DNA of 12,288 nt from DASRCB01 sp035653295 (GTDB lineage Bacteria; Acidobacteriota; Terriglobia; Bryobacterales; Bryobacteraceae): contig DASRCB010000197.1 of assembly GCA_035653295.1 (NCBI GenBank), forward strand, positions 1 to 12,288, in the 5' to 3' direction. Below, piece by piece: positions 6,378 through 12,288 of this stretch. Below the pieces are notes generated by a model. That model was not told the origin of the DNA. It saw only the letters and a program-made list of their open reading frames with translations, and ran no database searches. Position 1 is the stretch's first letter. Every line of letters begins with the position of its first letter. The position numbers were made by a program, and so were the translations under genes.

Positions 6378-8083
6378 CGCGCGAAAAACGCCAGTTCCGA
6401 ACCCTGGTGCGGCTGTTCGCGTACCGCTTCTTCGATAACGAGATCATCTCGCTGCGCGGTGATGTCTCGGCGCTGCTGGGCCAGTTCGCGGCCCTGCTGC
6501 TGGCTCTCAGCTTCGTGCTGGTATTGATGATCGTACCTAAATACACGAACGCGGCCGCCCGACTCACACCCGCGCAGATCCGCGCCGCGGGCTGGATGGA
6601 CGAGGAGTTTCTGATCTCCATCAGCATGACGGTGATCGCCGTATTCACGCTGCTGCTGTGGGACGCGCTCTTCCCCGACCGGCGGGATTGCCTGATTCTG
6701 GGGGCGATGCCCGTACGCGTGCGGACCCTGTTCCGCGCAAAAATCGCTGCGTTGACGGGCGCGCTGCTCCTGGCCGCCGGTGCCGTGAACTGTTTCACGG
6801 GGTTCGCCCATCCCTTCCTGATTCTGCCCGGCCATGCGGGCTTTGTGGCCGCGGTGCGGCACCTCGCAGCGTGGTGGCTCGTTATGCTTGCGTCGGCGGT
6901 ATTCGTGTTTCTGCTGCTGCTCGACATTCAGGGGATGGCGATTCATCTGCTGCCGCACGCGCTATTCCTGCGCTGGTCAAGCATCATCCAATGCCTGGCG
7001 TTCTTCGGCGCGCTGACCCTGTGTTTCCTGATGCCGCCCCTGGCCACGCCGCAGGCGCTCGCCGACCCCCGCAACGCGATGTGGTACGCGGTCCTGCCGC
7101 CTTACTGGTTCCTGGGGCTTTTTCAAACGCTCGTGGGCGCATCAAATCCGGCGCTGCACGCACTCGCGGTGCGCGCAGTGACCGGTGTCACGGTGGCCGC
7201 CGCCCTGGCCATCATCGTTTATGCTCTCGCCTACAGCCGCCAGATGCGCCGGACGGTGGAACAGTCGGGAATCGTTTCGCGCGACTACTCGCGCGCCGGC
7301 GGTGGTCTGCGCGTTCTGGGACGCGGGCAGCTCCAGCGCGGGCTTCTCGCGTTCATTGGGCAGACGCTGGCGCGCAGCCGGCAGCATCGCCTGCTGCTGT
7401 CTATTTACGTCGGCATCGGCCTGGCCTGGATCTTCAGCCAGATCGCGCACACGCTTTACGAGGCGCCCGGCTTAGACGCCGCGTTCGAACGGCAGCGCGT
7501 TCCGCTTGCGGTTCCGCTGGTGATACTGTTCTTTGTCATAACCGGCTTGCGGGTCTCGTTTTCAATCCCGGTTGATCTGCGCGCCAACTGGCTGTTCCGG
7601 CTGGCCGATCCATTCGGCGCCGGCGCTTATCTGGCGGCCACGCGCAAGACCCTGCTAGCTCTCGGTGTGGCGCCGGTGGTGGCAATCTCTTTCGCCGCCT
7701 GCTGCGCCGCAGGGACATGGGAACGGGCCCTGCGGCACTGCGCGTTCCTGACCGTCTTCGGTGTGTTCGTTGCGGAAATGGCTGTGACCGGATTCGCCAA
7801 GGTGCCGTTCACCTGCGCGTGGATGCCGGGCAGGTCGAATCTGAAGCTGATGTTCGGCATCTACGCGGGGCTGATCATGTTTCTCTCGGAGGCGGTCAGC
7901 GCGCTCGAGACGCTCGCGCTCGGATCGCAGCGCGGATACTTCGTGCTCATGGGCGTCAGCATCGCGGCCTGGGCGGTCGCCGCCCGGCGTGACCGCAGGA
8001 TTCGGACGGCGCTGGGCGGCCTGCATTTCGAGGAGCAGCCCGTGCCCGTGATTCACGCGCTCGAACTGCTGCCGCGGGACTGA
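6374..8083 (+). CDS. Large polytopic ABC-transporter permease of unrecognised subfamily
   Basis: A 569-residue integral membrane protein with about 11-13 hydrophobic segments. The clearest lie near 33-54, 78-98, 124-148, 160-183, 203-222, 268-287, 338-360, 378-396, 425-445, 455-473, 492-508 and 521-536. The N-terminus (MTREKRQFRTLVRLFAYRFF) is basic and cytoplasmic. A long polar loop at about 288-337 divides two membrane halves, so it may be a fused double permease carrying both six-helix bundles expected of an ABC exporter. I do not recognise a named family; it lacks the FtsX/MacB extracellular domain and a clear ABC-2 signature. The ATGA overlap with the ATPase gene makes it the obvious membrane partner. 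It ends the operon, with its last 31 bp overlapping the convergent fliJ gene. Confidence 0.85.
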   Translation: MTREKRQFRTLVRLFAYRFFDNEIISLRGDVSALLGQFAALLLALSFVLVLMIVPKYTNAAARLTPAQIRAAGWMDEEFLISISMTVIAVFTLLLWDALFPDRRDCLILGAMPVRVRTLFRAKIAALTGALLLAAGAVNCFTGFAHPFLILPGHAGFVAAVRHLAAWWLVMLASAVFVFLLLLDIQGMAIHLLPHALFLRWSSIIQCLAFFGALTLCFLMPPLATPQALADPRNAMWYAVLPPYWFLGLFQTLVGASNPALHALAVRAVTGVTVAAALAIIVYALAYSRQMRRTVEQSGIVSRDYSRAGGGLRVLGRGQLQRGLLAFIGQTLARSRQHRLLLSIYVGIGLAWIFSQIAHTLYEAPGLDAAFERQRVPLAVPLVILFFVITGLRVSFSIPVDLRANWLFRLADPFGAGAYLAATRKTLLALGVAPVVAISFAACCAAGTWERALRHCAFLTVFGVFVAEMAVTGFAKVPFTCAWMPGRSNLKLMFGIYAGLIMFLSEAVSALETLALGSQRGYFVLMGVSIAAWAVAARRDRRIRTALGGLHFEEQPVPVIHALELLPRD

Positions 8084-8523
8084 TTCGCTTTCTGCTGCTG
8101 GCGCACGGCGGTCCACGTTTCCTGAGCCATCGTTTCCACGTGGCGGTCGGCGGCGGCATTCCATTCGGCGCGCTGCCGGGCTTCGAGTTTCTCGATCAGG
8201 CGCACGCGGCGGTCCGCAGCCATGGTCTTCTGCCGCTGTTCGGCCGCGGCGCGCGTGGCGGCGGCGAGGCGCTGCAGGAGGGCGCGCTCGCGCGGCTCGC
8301 AGCCGAGCAGGTATGCCGAGAGCGCGCGCATTTCGGTGCTGTCGATGAGGGCGTCGCTGCGCACTGCTTCGCGAGCGGCGTCGCGTTCCTTTCGGAAACG
8401 GTCCAGCGCTTCGCGGGCGGCCTGCTCGTCCCCGAGCGCACGGCTGAGTTGCTCGCGCTGCTGCTGAAGCTGTAGCTCACGCCACTTCAAGGCGGAGGCG
8501 AGGCGGAATTCAAAGCGCTTCAT
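8053..8523 (-). CDS. fliJ: Flagellar export protein FliJ
   Basis: A small, highly charged protein of 156 residues, close to the usual 140-150 of FliJ, and predicted to be almost wholly an antiparallel coiled coil. The start (MKRFEFRLASALKWRELQ) has the typical FliJ pattern of F-x-F-x-L followed by a basic heptad region, and glutamine, arginine and glutamate dominate throughout. FliJ is the central stalk of the FliI hexamer, linking it to FlhA and helping to recycle export chaperones. GGAGGG lies nine bases before the ATG, a good ribosome binding site, which fits its separation from fliI by a 174-bp gap. The serine-rich C-terminus (SRGSSSSA) overlaps the convergent permease gene. Sequence conservation in FliJ is low, so the call leans partly on its position after fliI. 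Confidence 0.85.
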   Translation of the reverse strand: MKRFEFRLASALKWRELQLQQQREQLSRALGDEQAAREALDRFRKERDAAREAVRSDALIDSTEMRALSAYLLGCEPRERALLQRLAAATRAAAEQRQKTMAADRRVRLIEKLEARQRAEWNAAADRHVETMAQETWTAVRQQQKANQSRGSSSSA

Positions 8524-8697
8524 GGGCGAGGGCCCTCCGCTGTTGCGGTTTGGAGGCGGGCAGCACAGAATCCTGCCGCCGCAAGGGATGAGGCTGAGAG
8601 CCTCGACCCCAGCGCCTCCCGAGATGAGTGCATGCGTGGCATTGTCACCGGTCGCCGGTCTGGGAAAGAGCCTGCCCAGAATGGTGGGGCGGCCGTG
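8524..8697 (-). other. fliI-fliJ intercistronic gap with two hairpins
   Basis: A 174-bp gap inside a cluster whose other genes overlap. Two potential RNA hairpins are seen. At 8585-8609, GAGGCT and AGCCTC form a perfect 6-bp stem around a 3-nt loop, extended by GGG/CCC pairs beyond a 2x2 mismatch. At 8659-8680, TCTGGG and CCCAGA surround a 10-nt loop, right after the fliI stop. Neither is followed by a T tract in the minus direction, so they are not ordinary intrinsic terminators. They may mark mRNA processing or stability sites, or a weak separate leader for fliJ. Confidence 0.5.
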
Positions 8698-10008
8698 TCA
8701 CAGGGCTGCGGCGAGCTGCTTGAGGCCGCCGAGGGTTTCGTTCAGCGCAGATTTTTCGTGCGGGCGCTGGCGCAGAAAGTTCATGATGCCATCGCGAGCG
8801 CGAATGCTGACGTCGAGGCGTGGGTTGCTGCCGGATACGTAAGCGCCAAGCTGAATCAAATCTTCGGAGTTTTGATACAGAGCCAGAGCTTCGCGGACTT
8901 TACGCGCGGCTTCGAGCTGATCCGGCGACGACACCTGTGGCGCGACCCGCGAGATGGACGCCAGTACATCGATAGCCGGGTAATGGCCCGCTACGCCCAG
9001 GTTGCGGGAGAGAATGATGTGCCCGTCCAGTATGCCGCGCACGGCGTCGGAGATCGGTTCATTGAAGTCATCGCCTTCCACCAGCACAGTGAAGAACCCG
9101 GTGATAGCGCCGCGGGCGAAGGCGCCGGCTCGCTCGAAAATTTTCGGGAGCAGGTTGAACACCGACGGCGGGTAGCCCTTCTGGCTGGGTGGCTCGCCGG
9201 CGGCGAGGCCGATCTCACGCTGGGCCATGGCGAGGCGTGTGACCGAATCCATGACCAGCAGCACGCTCGCGCCCTGATCGCGGAAGTACTCGGCTACGGC
9301 CAGGGCCACGAAGCAGGCGCGGACGCGCAGGGGAGCGGGGCGATCGGAGGGCGCGACCACCAGTACCGAACGCTTGAGGCCCTCCGGGCCGAGTTCGTTC
9401 TCGATAAAGCCACGGACTTCGCGGTTGCGTTCGCCGATGAGCGCGATCACCGAAACGTCGGCGGAGTTCTCGCGCGACATGCAGCCGAGAAGCGTGCTCT
9501 TGCCGACGCCACTGCCGCCGAAGAGGCCGATGCGCTGTCCCTGGCCGCAGGGTAGCAGGCTGTCAATGGCGCGGATGCCGGTGACAAGGGGCGTGCGGAT
9601 ATGCTCGCGTTCAAGCGGACCCGGCGGAGGCGCATAGAGATCGTAGAGCGCGGCGGCTTCAATTGGTGGGCCACCGTCCATAGGCCGGCCGAAGCCATCC
9701 AGCACGCGCCCCAGCACTCCTGGGCCGACAGCGACGCGGGCGTCCTCGGAGCGCGAGAACACGCGATCGCCAGGCTGCAGGCCGTCGATCTCCTCCAAAG
9801 GGATGGATAGAATGCGGCCGTTGCGGAACCCCGCCACCTGGGTGCGAACGATTTTTCCGGAACTGGTCTGGATCTCGCAGAAGCTGCCGATGGCGGCGGC
9901 CGGTCCCTGGGATTCGACCAGCAGGCCGGTGACCTCGGTCACCACGCCGCGCCAGCGGAGCAGGTCGAGCTTCTGGAGGTCGGAGATATAAGGCTGTATA
10001 TCGATCAT
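8698..10008 (-). CDS. fliI: Flagellum-specific ATPase FliI
   Basis: The ATPase of the flagellar type III export apparatus, 436 residues, a normal length for the family. It forms a hexamer at the base of the basal body and helps to release export substrates from chaperones. Visible motifs are Walker A GGSGVGKST (164-172), the catalytic-glutamate loop IGERNREV (191-198, Glu193), Walker B LLVMDSVTR (250-258, Asp254), GEPPSQKGYPPSVF (271-284), and LVEGDDFNEPISDAVRGILDGH (309-330), all arranged as in FliI/SctN and F1-beta. The glycine usual in GERGREV is asparagine here. The open frame extends upstream to 10620, but that part is out-of-frame fliH. The ATG at 10008 gives the ATGA overlap with fliH and a normal N-terminus. 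No strong ribosome binding site is present, so translation is probably coupled to fliH. Confidence 0.96.
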   Translation of the reverse strand: MIDIQPYISDLQKLDLLRWRGVVTEVTGLLVESQGPAAAIGSFCEIQTSSGKIVRTQVAGFRNGRILSIPLEEIDGLQPGDRVFSRSEDARVAVGPGVLGRVLDGFGRPMDGGPPIEAAALYDLYAPPPGPLEREHIRTPLVTGIRAIDSLLPCGQGQRIGLFGGSGVGKSTLLGCMSRENSADVSVIALIGERNREVRGFIENELGPEGLKRSVLVVAPSDRPAPLRVRACFVALAVAEYFRDQGASVLLVMDSVTRLAMAQREIGLAAGEPPSQKGYPPSVFNLLPKIFERAGAFARGAITGFFTVLVEGDDFNEPISDAVRGILDGHIILSRNLGVAGHYPAIDVLASISRVAPQVSSPDQLEAARKVREALALYQNSEDLIQLGAYVSGSNPRLDVSIRARDGIMNFLRQRPHEKSALNETLGGLKQLAAAL

Positions 10009-10667
10009 CGCGGGGCCAGGCGGTCGGCAAAACCGCGTTCTATTTCCTGGAGCTGGCTCTCGACCGAGGCGTCCAGCTCGCCGAGCGCGGTCTCGAACAC
10101 CGCGTCGCCACGGCGCAGGGTGGTATCGGCCACGATCTCGATCGCCGGAGCGGCGCCCATGCGCTCGAGGCACTCGCGAACGCTGCTGACAAAGGAAGGA
10201 TGCACGCGCACGCGATGGATCTCGCGGTTTTGCAGTTTGGCCAGCGCAGCATGGACGAGGCCGTGAATGGCGGAGGCGTCGGTCACCAGCTCGCGGTGCA
10301 GGATTCTTTTTGCAATCGCGAGAGCCAGCTTCACTACGTCGCTTTCCGCTTCGGCCCGGATCTTTCGGCGCAGTCCGGCCAGCTCGGCCAGGGTCGCGGC
10401 CAGGTTCTGAAGCACCGGACCAACCTCCGCGGCGGCCTCTTCCCTGCCCTTCTGTTGTCCCTCGCGAAATGCGGCTTCGCGAATCTGCGAAGCCTCGCGG
10501 TGGCGCGCGCTTTCCAGATCTGTGATGCGGCGGCGCAACTCCACGACATCGCCCGCAATTTGCGGCTGGTCGGGACCGGGCTCCGGGTCGCGGGGCGGCG
10601 GTTCGCCGACTACGCGCCACGCATACGGTCGGGCGCGCTTCGGATCGTCGACGATCTTACACGACAT
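10005..10667 (-). CDS. fliH: Flagellar assembly protein FliH
   Basis: The peripheral regulator of the export ATPase: FliH dimers bind the FliI N-terminus and tether it to the C-ring and export gate. The 220-residue protein has a proline-rich, variable N-terminus (to about 38), then a long helical region with AAFREGQQKGREEA (65-78), which resembles the spaced-glycine helix of FliH. The conserved C-terminal domain follows, with VVKLALAIAKRILHREL (111-127), HRVRVHPSF (151-159), and IEIVADTTLRRGDAVFETALGELDAS (176-201), the standard FliH/SctL ending. The first 11 bp overlap the end of fliG and the last 4 overlap fliI, with fliG-fliH-fliI translated as one chain. GGGCGAG lies a few bases before the ATG. 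FliH is poorly conserved in general, but this C-terminus and the context make the call firm. Confidence 0.93.
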   Translation of the reverse strand: MSCKIVDDPKRARPYAWRVVGEPPPRDPEPGPDQPQIAGDVVELRRRITDLESARHREASQIREAAFREGQQKGREEAAAEVGPVLQNLAATLAELAGLRRKIRAEAESDVVKLALAIAKRILHRELVTDASAIHGLVHAALAKLQNREIHRVRVHPSFVSSVRECLERMGAAPAIEIVADTTLRRGDAVFETALGELDASVESQLQEIERGFADRLAPR

Positions 10668-11685
10668 ACTGCTCGCCCACCGCGCCCTTGATGCTCAGGA
10701 CTCCTTCGCCTTCCAGCTGGCGCACGATGGAGATAATCTGCTGCTGCGCCGCCTCCACGTCGCGGATCTTCACCGGGCCGAGGGCATCGATGTCCTCCTT
10801 CAGCATCTCCGCGCCGCGCTGCGACATGGAGCTGAAGATCTGATTACGCAGCTGATCGCTGGTGCCCTTCAGCGCCGTTGTGAGCACCTTGCGATCGACG
10901 CGCGACAGCACCTCCTTGAGCCCGTTCTGGTCGATGAGCAGGAGGTCCTCAAACACGAACATGAGCTGGCGGATAGTTTCGAAGAGGTTGATATCGCGGA
11001 CTTCGATGTCGCTCAGGATCTCTTTGCTGGTGTTCGAATCGAGGCGGTTGAACATTTCCGCCACGGCGCGAACGCCACCGTAGGATTCGCGGCTGAATTC
11101 GCCCAGGGCCTGAAGCTTGTGCCCGATCACCACGGCGATTTTCTGGATGATCTCCGGCGAGATTTGATCGAGGGAGGCCATGCGGAGCGCGACATCGGAG
11201 CGCAGCTGCTGTGGAAGCGATTCCAGCAGCGAGGCGGCCTGGGTGGGGTTAAGGTGCGAAAGAACGACCGCGATGGTTTGCGGGTGCTCGTTATGAATGA
11301 ACTTGGCGAGCTGCTGCGGATCGGCGCGCTGAAGCGCATCAAAGCTGGCGTAATCGGCGCCAAGCGCTTTCTGCAGGCGGTCCATGAGGCGCTTGGTGCT
11401 CTCCGGCCCGAACGCGCTCATGAGCATCTTTTTGGCGTAATCGACGCCGCCTTTAACGACATAGTCCTGGGCCATGCTCATGTGGTAGAACTCGCCCAGC
11501 ACGCTTTCGGCCTGTTCGGAGGTGATATTGGTCAGACGCGCGACGTGCTGGCTGACCAGTTGCACCTCTTCCTCGGAAAGGTGTTTCAGAATGTTTGCGC
11601 TCGACTCTTCGCCGAGCGTGACAAGGAAAACCGCGGCCTTTTCGAGGCCGCGCATTCTTCCGGCGGCGGAGGCGTTCATAATCAT
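10657..11685 (-). CDS. fliG: Flagellar motor switch protein FliG
   Basis: A rotor protein of the C ring, 342 residues from the ATG at 11685. The N domain (about 10-105) binds the FliF tail. The middle domain carries the EHPQ motif (133-136, within NEHPQTIAVVLSHL) for FliM contact. A GG linker (203-204) leads to MFVFEDL (242-248) and the C-terminal torque domain, with charged residues around LKEVLSRVD (256-264), ALKG (271-274), LRNQIF (279-284) and SQRGAEMLKEDID (288-300) that would face the stator. The frame opens at 11709, but the ATG at 11685 gives an ATGA overlap with fliF, and GGAGG lies about 10 bases upstream of it. Another ATG two codons on is also possible. Length and domain order are those of canonical FliG. 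Confidence 0.97.
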   Translation of the reverse strand: MIMNASAAGRMRGLEKAAVFLVTLGEESSANILKHLSEEEVQLVSQHVARLTNITSEQAESVLGEFYHMSMAQDYVVKGGVDYAKKMLMSAFGPESTKRLMDRLQKALGADYASFDALQRADPQQLAKFIHNEHPQTIAVVLSHLNPTQAASLLESLPQQLRSDVALRMASLDQISPEIIQKIAVVIGHKLQALGEFSRESYGGVRAVAEMFNRLDSNTSKEILSDIEVRDINLFETIRQLMFVFEDLLLIDQNGLKEVLSRVDRKVLTTALKGTSDQLRNQIFSSMSQRGAEMLKEDIDALGPVKIRDVEAAQQQIISIVRQLEGEGVLSIKGAVGEQYVV

Positions 11686-12288
11686 GCTTTGCCGTCCTCC
11701 TCGATCCATCCGCGCAAGACGTTGGCGGCGAAGGCGGCATCCTTTTTGACAGAGTCTGTGAGGTGTACTTTGAGAGCTTCGACTTTGCGTGTCGCGTCGG
11801 GAATTTTCAACCGGTCCTGCATCTCCGCGAGGAGCTGCTGCTGCTTTTGCTGCTGCGACTCGAGCTGCTCCTGAACCGCGCGTTTTGCGGCGGCATCGGC
11901 CTGTTCCGCCTGCGTCTTGAGATCCACGGAGGACGTCGGCGGTGGCAGAGCCGCTGGAGAGGTCACGACAGCGGTGTGCTTCTTCGCGCTCAGCAAACGG
12001 CGCATCAGGATCATGAGGATTGCGCCCAGCAACACCGCGACGCCGATACCGATCTGGAGGCCGCGATCGTTGCGCAACCGCTCCTGCAAAGGCACGACCC
12101 GGGGGTTCTCGGCAGCAGGCAGCGGCTCGGGATGAAGCGTAGTCTCGAATGGCAGGCTTTCAATGATCAGCTGATCGCCGCGATCGGGAACCAGACCAAT
12201 AGCAGCGGCCACCAGGTCGTGAATAGTTTTGATCTTTTCCGGCGATGGCGGCACGAGTACGCGAGCGCGCTGCTTGCCCTGTCCCTGC
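11682..12288 (-). CDS. fliF: Flagellar MS-ring protein FliF, C-terminal part
   Basis: The 3' part of fliF, cut by the right edge; the last 201 residues are visible out of a family norm of about 530-570. The end of the ring-building domain is recognisable in IKTIHDLVAAAIGLVPDRGD (19-38 of the visible part), followed by IESLPF. The second transmembrane helix follows at about 78-98 (QIGIGVAVLLGAILMILMRR). The cytoplasmic tail has a proline-rich linker (AALPPPTSS), a glutamine-rich coiled region (EQLESQQQKQQQLLAEMQ) and a terminal helix ANVLRGWIEEDGKA, which is where FliF binds the FliG N domain. FliF forms the MS ring in the inner membrane, the base on which the rotor and export gate assemble. 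It overlaps fliG by ATGA, so FliF and FliG are translationally coupled as befits direct partners. Confidence 0.95.
   Translation of the reverse strand, partial: QGQGKQRARVLVPPSPEKIKTIHDLVAAAIGLVPDRGDQLIIESLPFETTLHPEPLPAAENPRVVPLQERLRNDRGLQIGIGVAVLLGAILMILMRRLLSAKKHTAVVTSPAALPPPTSSVDLKTQAEQADAAAKRAVQEQLESQQQKQQQLLAEMQDRLKIPDATRKVEALKVHLTDSVKKDAAFAANVLRGWIEEDGKA

Noticed and set aside
5915..6958. 347-codon minus-strand frame over the ATPase and permease genes
   Set aside because: The plus-strand genes there carry all ABC motifs and clear membrane helices; the opposite frame is Arg/Gln/Ser-rich shadow sequence.
8570..8640. Plus-strand resemblance to a TPP riboswitch (GAGGCTGAGAGCCTC followed by CGACCC)
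   Set aside because: Only the CTGAGA-like part matches. The conserved ACCTGATC and the GATAATGC-type element are missing, and no plus-strand gene follows; the palindrome alone explains the match.
8520..8642. A 40-codon minus-strand frame ending in an ATGA overlap with fliJ
   Set aside because: The stop overlap is attractive, but the translation is low-complexity, rich in Ala, Ser and Arg, has no family pattern, and the ATG lacks a ribosome binding site.
10009..10620. Extension of the FliI frame by 204 residues upstream
   Set aside because: The added part is Arg/Pro-rich antiparallel reading of fliH in another frame; FliI has a normal start and length from 10008.

Overview
The window is high-GC bacterial DNA with tightly packed, often overlapping genes. 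A Gram-negative is indicated by an ADP-heptose (LPS core) kinase and a flagellar export and rotor cluster. A PadR-type regulator leading an ABC permease cassette, rich PAS signalling and the general protein style make an acidobacterium (Solibacter/Bryobacter-like) my best guess. This is inference from gene style, not a database match.

Layout. (1) 1-664, minus: 5' part of a PAS-domain sensor that runs off the left edge. (2) 665-1052: divergent intergenic region with a terminator-like hairpin just before the next gene. (3) 1053-2072, plus: stand-alone heptose-7-phosphate kinase. (4) 2005-4035, minus: soluble hybrid histidine kinase (PAS-PAS-HisKA-HATPase-REC) whose 3' end overlaps the kinase gene tail to tail. 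(5) 4036-4883: long intergenic stretch with a candidate sigma-28 (FliA-type) promoter pointing at the hybrid kinase, a possible small gene at 4566-4853, and a strong sigma-70 promoter overlaid by a 34-bp palindrome. (6) 4884-8083, plus: four-gene operon of a PadR regulator, a small two-helix membrane protein, an ABC ATPase and a large polytopic permease, all joined by 4-8 nt overlaps. (7) 8053-12288, minus: flagellar genes read in the order fliF (3' part), fliG, fliH, fliI and fliJ. The first four overlap; a 174-bp gap with two hairpins separates fliI from fliJ. fliJ is convergent with, and overlaps, the permease gene.

How the parts work together. FliF (MS ring), FliG (rotor/switch), FliH and FliI (export ATPase and its regulator) and FliJ (export stalk/chaperone cycling) are successive parts of the flagellar basal body and its type III export apparatus. 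PadR probably represses its own promoter and so controls the ABC exporter downstream; the palindrome centred on the -10 box is the obvious operator. The possible FliA promoter would place the hybrid kinase in the late flagellar regulon. I found no tRNA, rRNA, CRISPR array, insertion sequence or phage gene. The most unusual elements are regulatory: the padR operator/promoter, the FliA-like site, the orphan terminator before the heptose kinase, and the structured fliI-fliJ gap.
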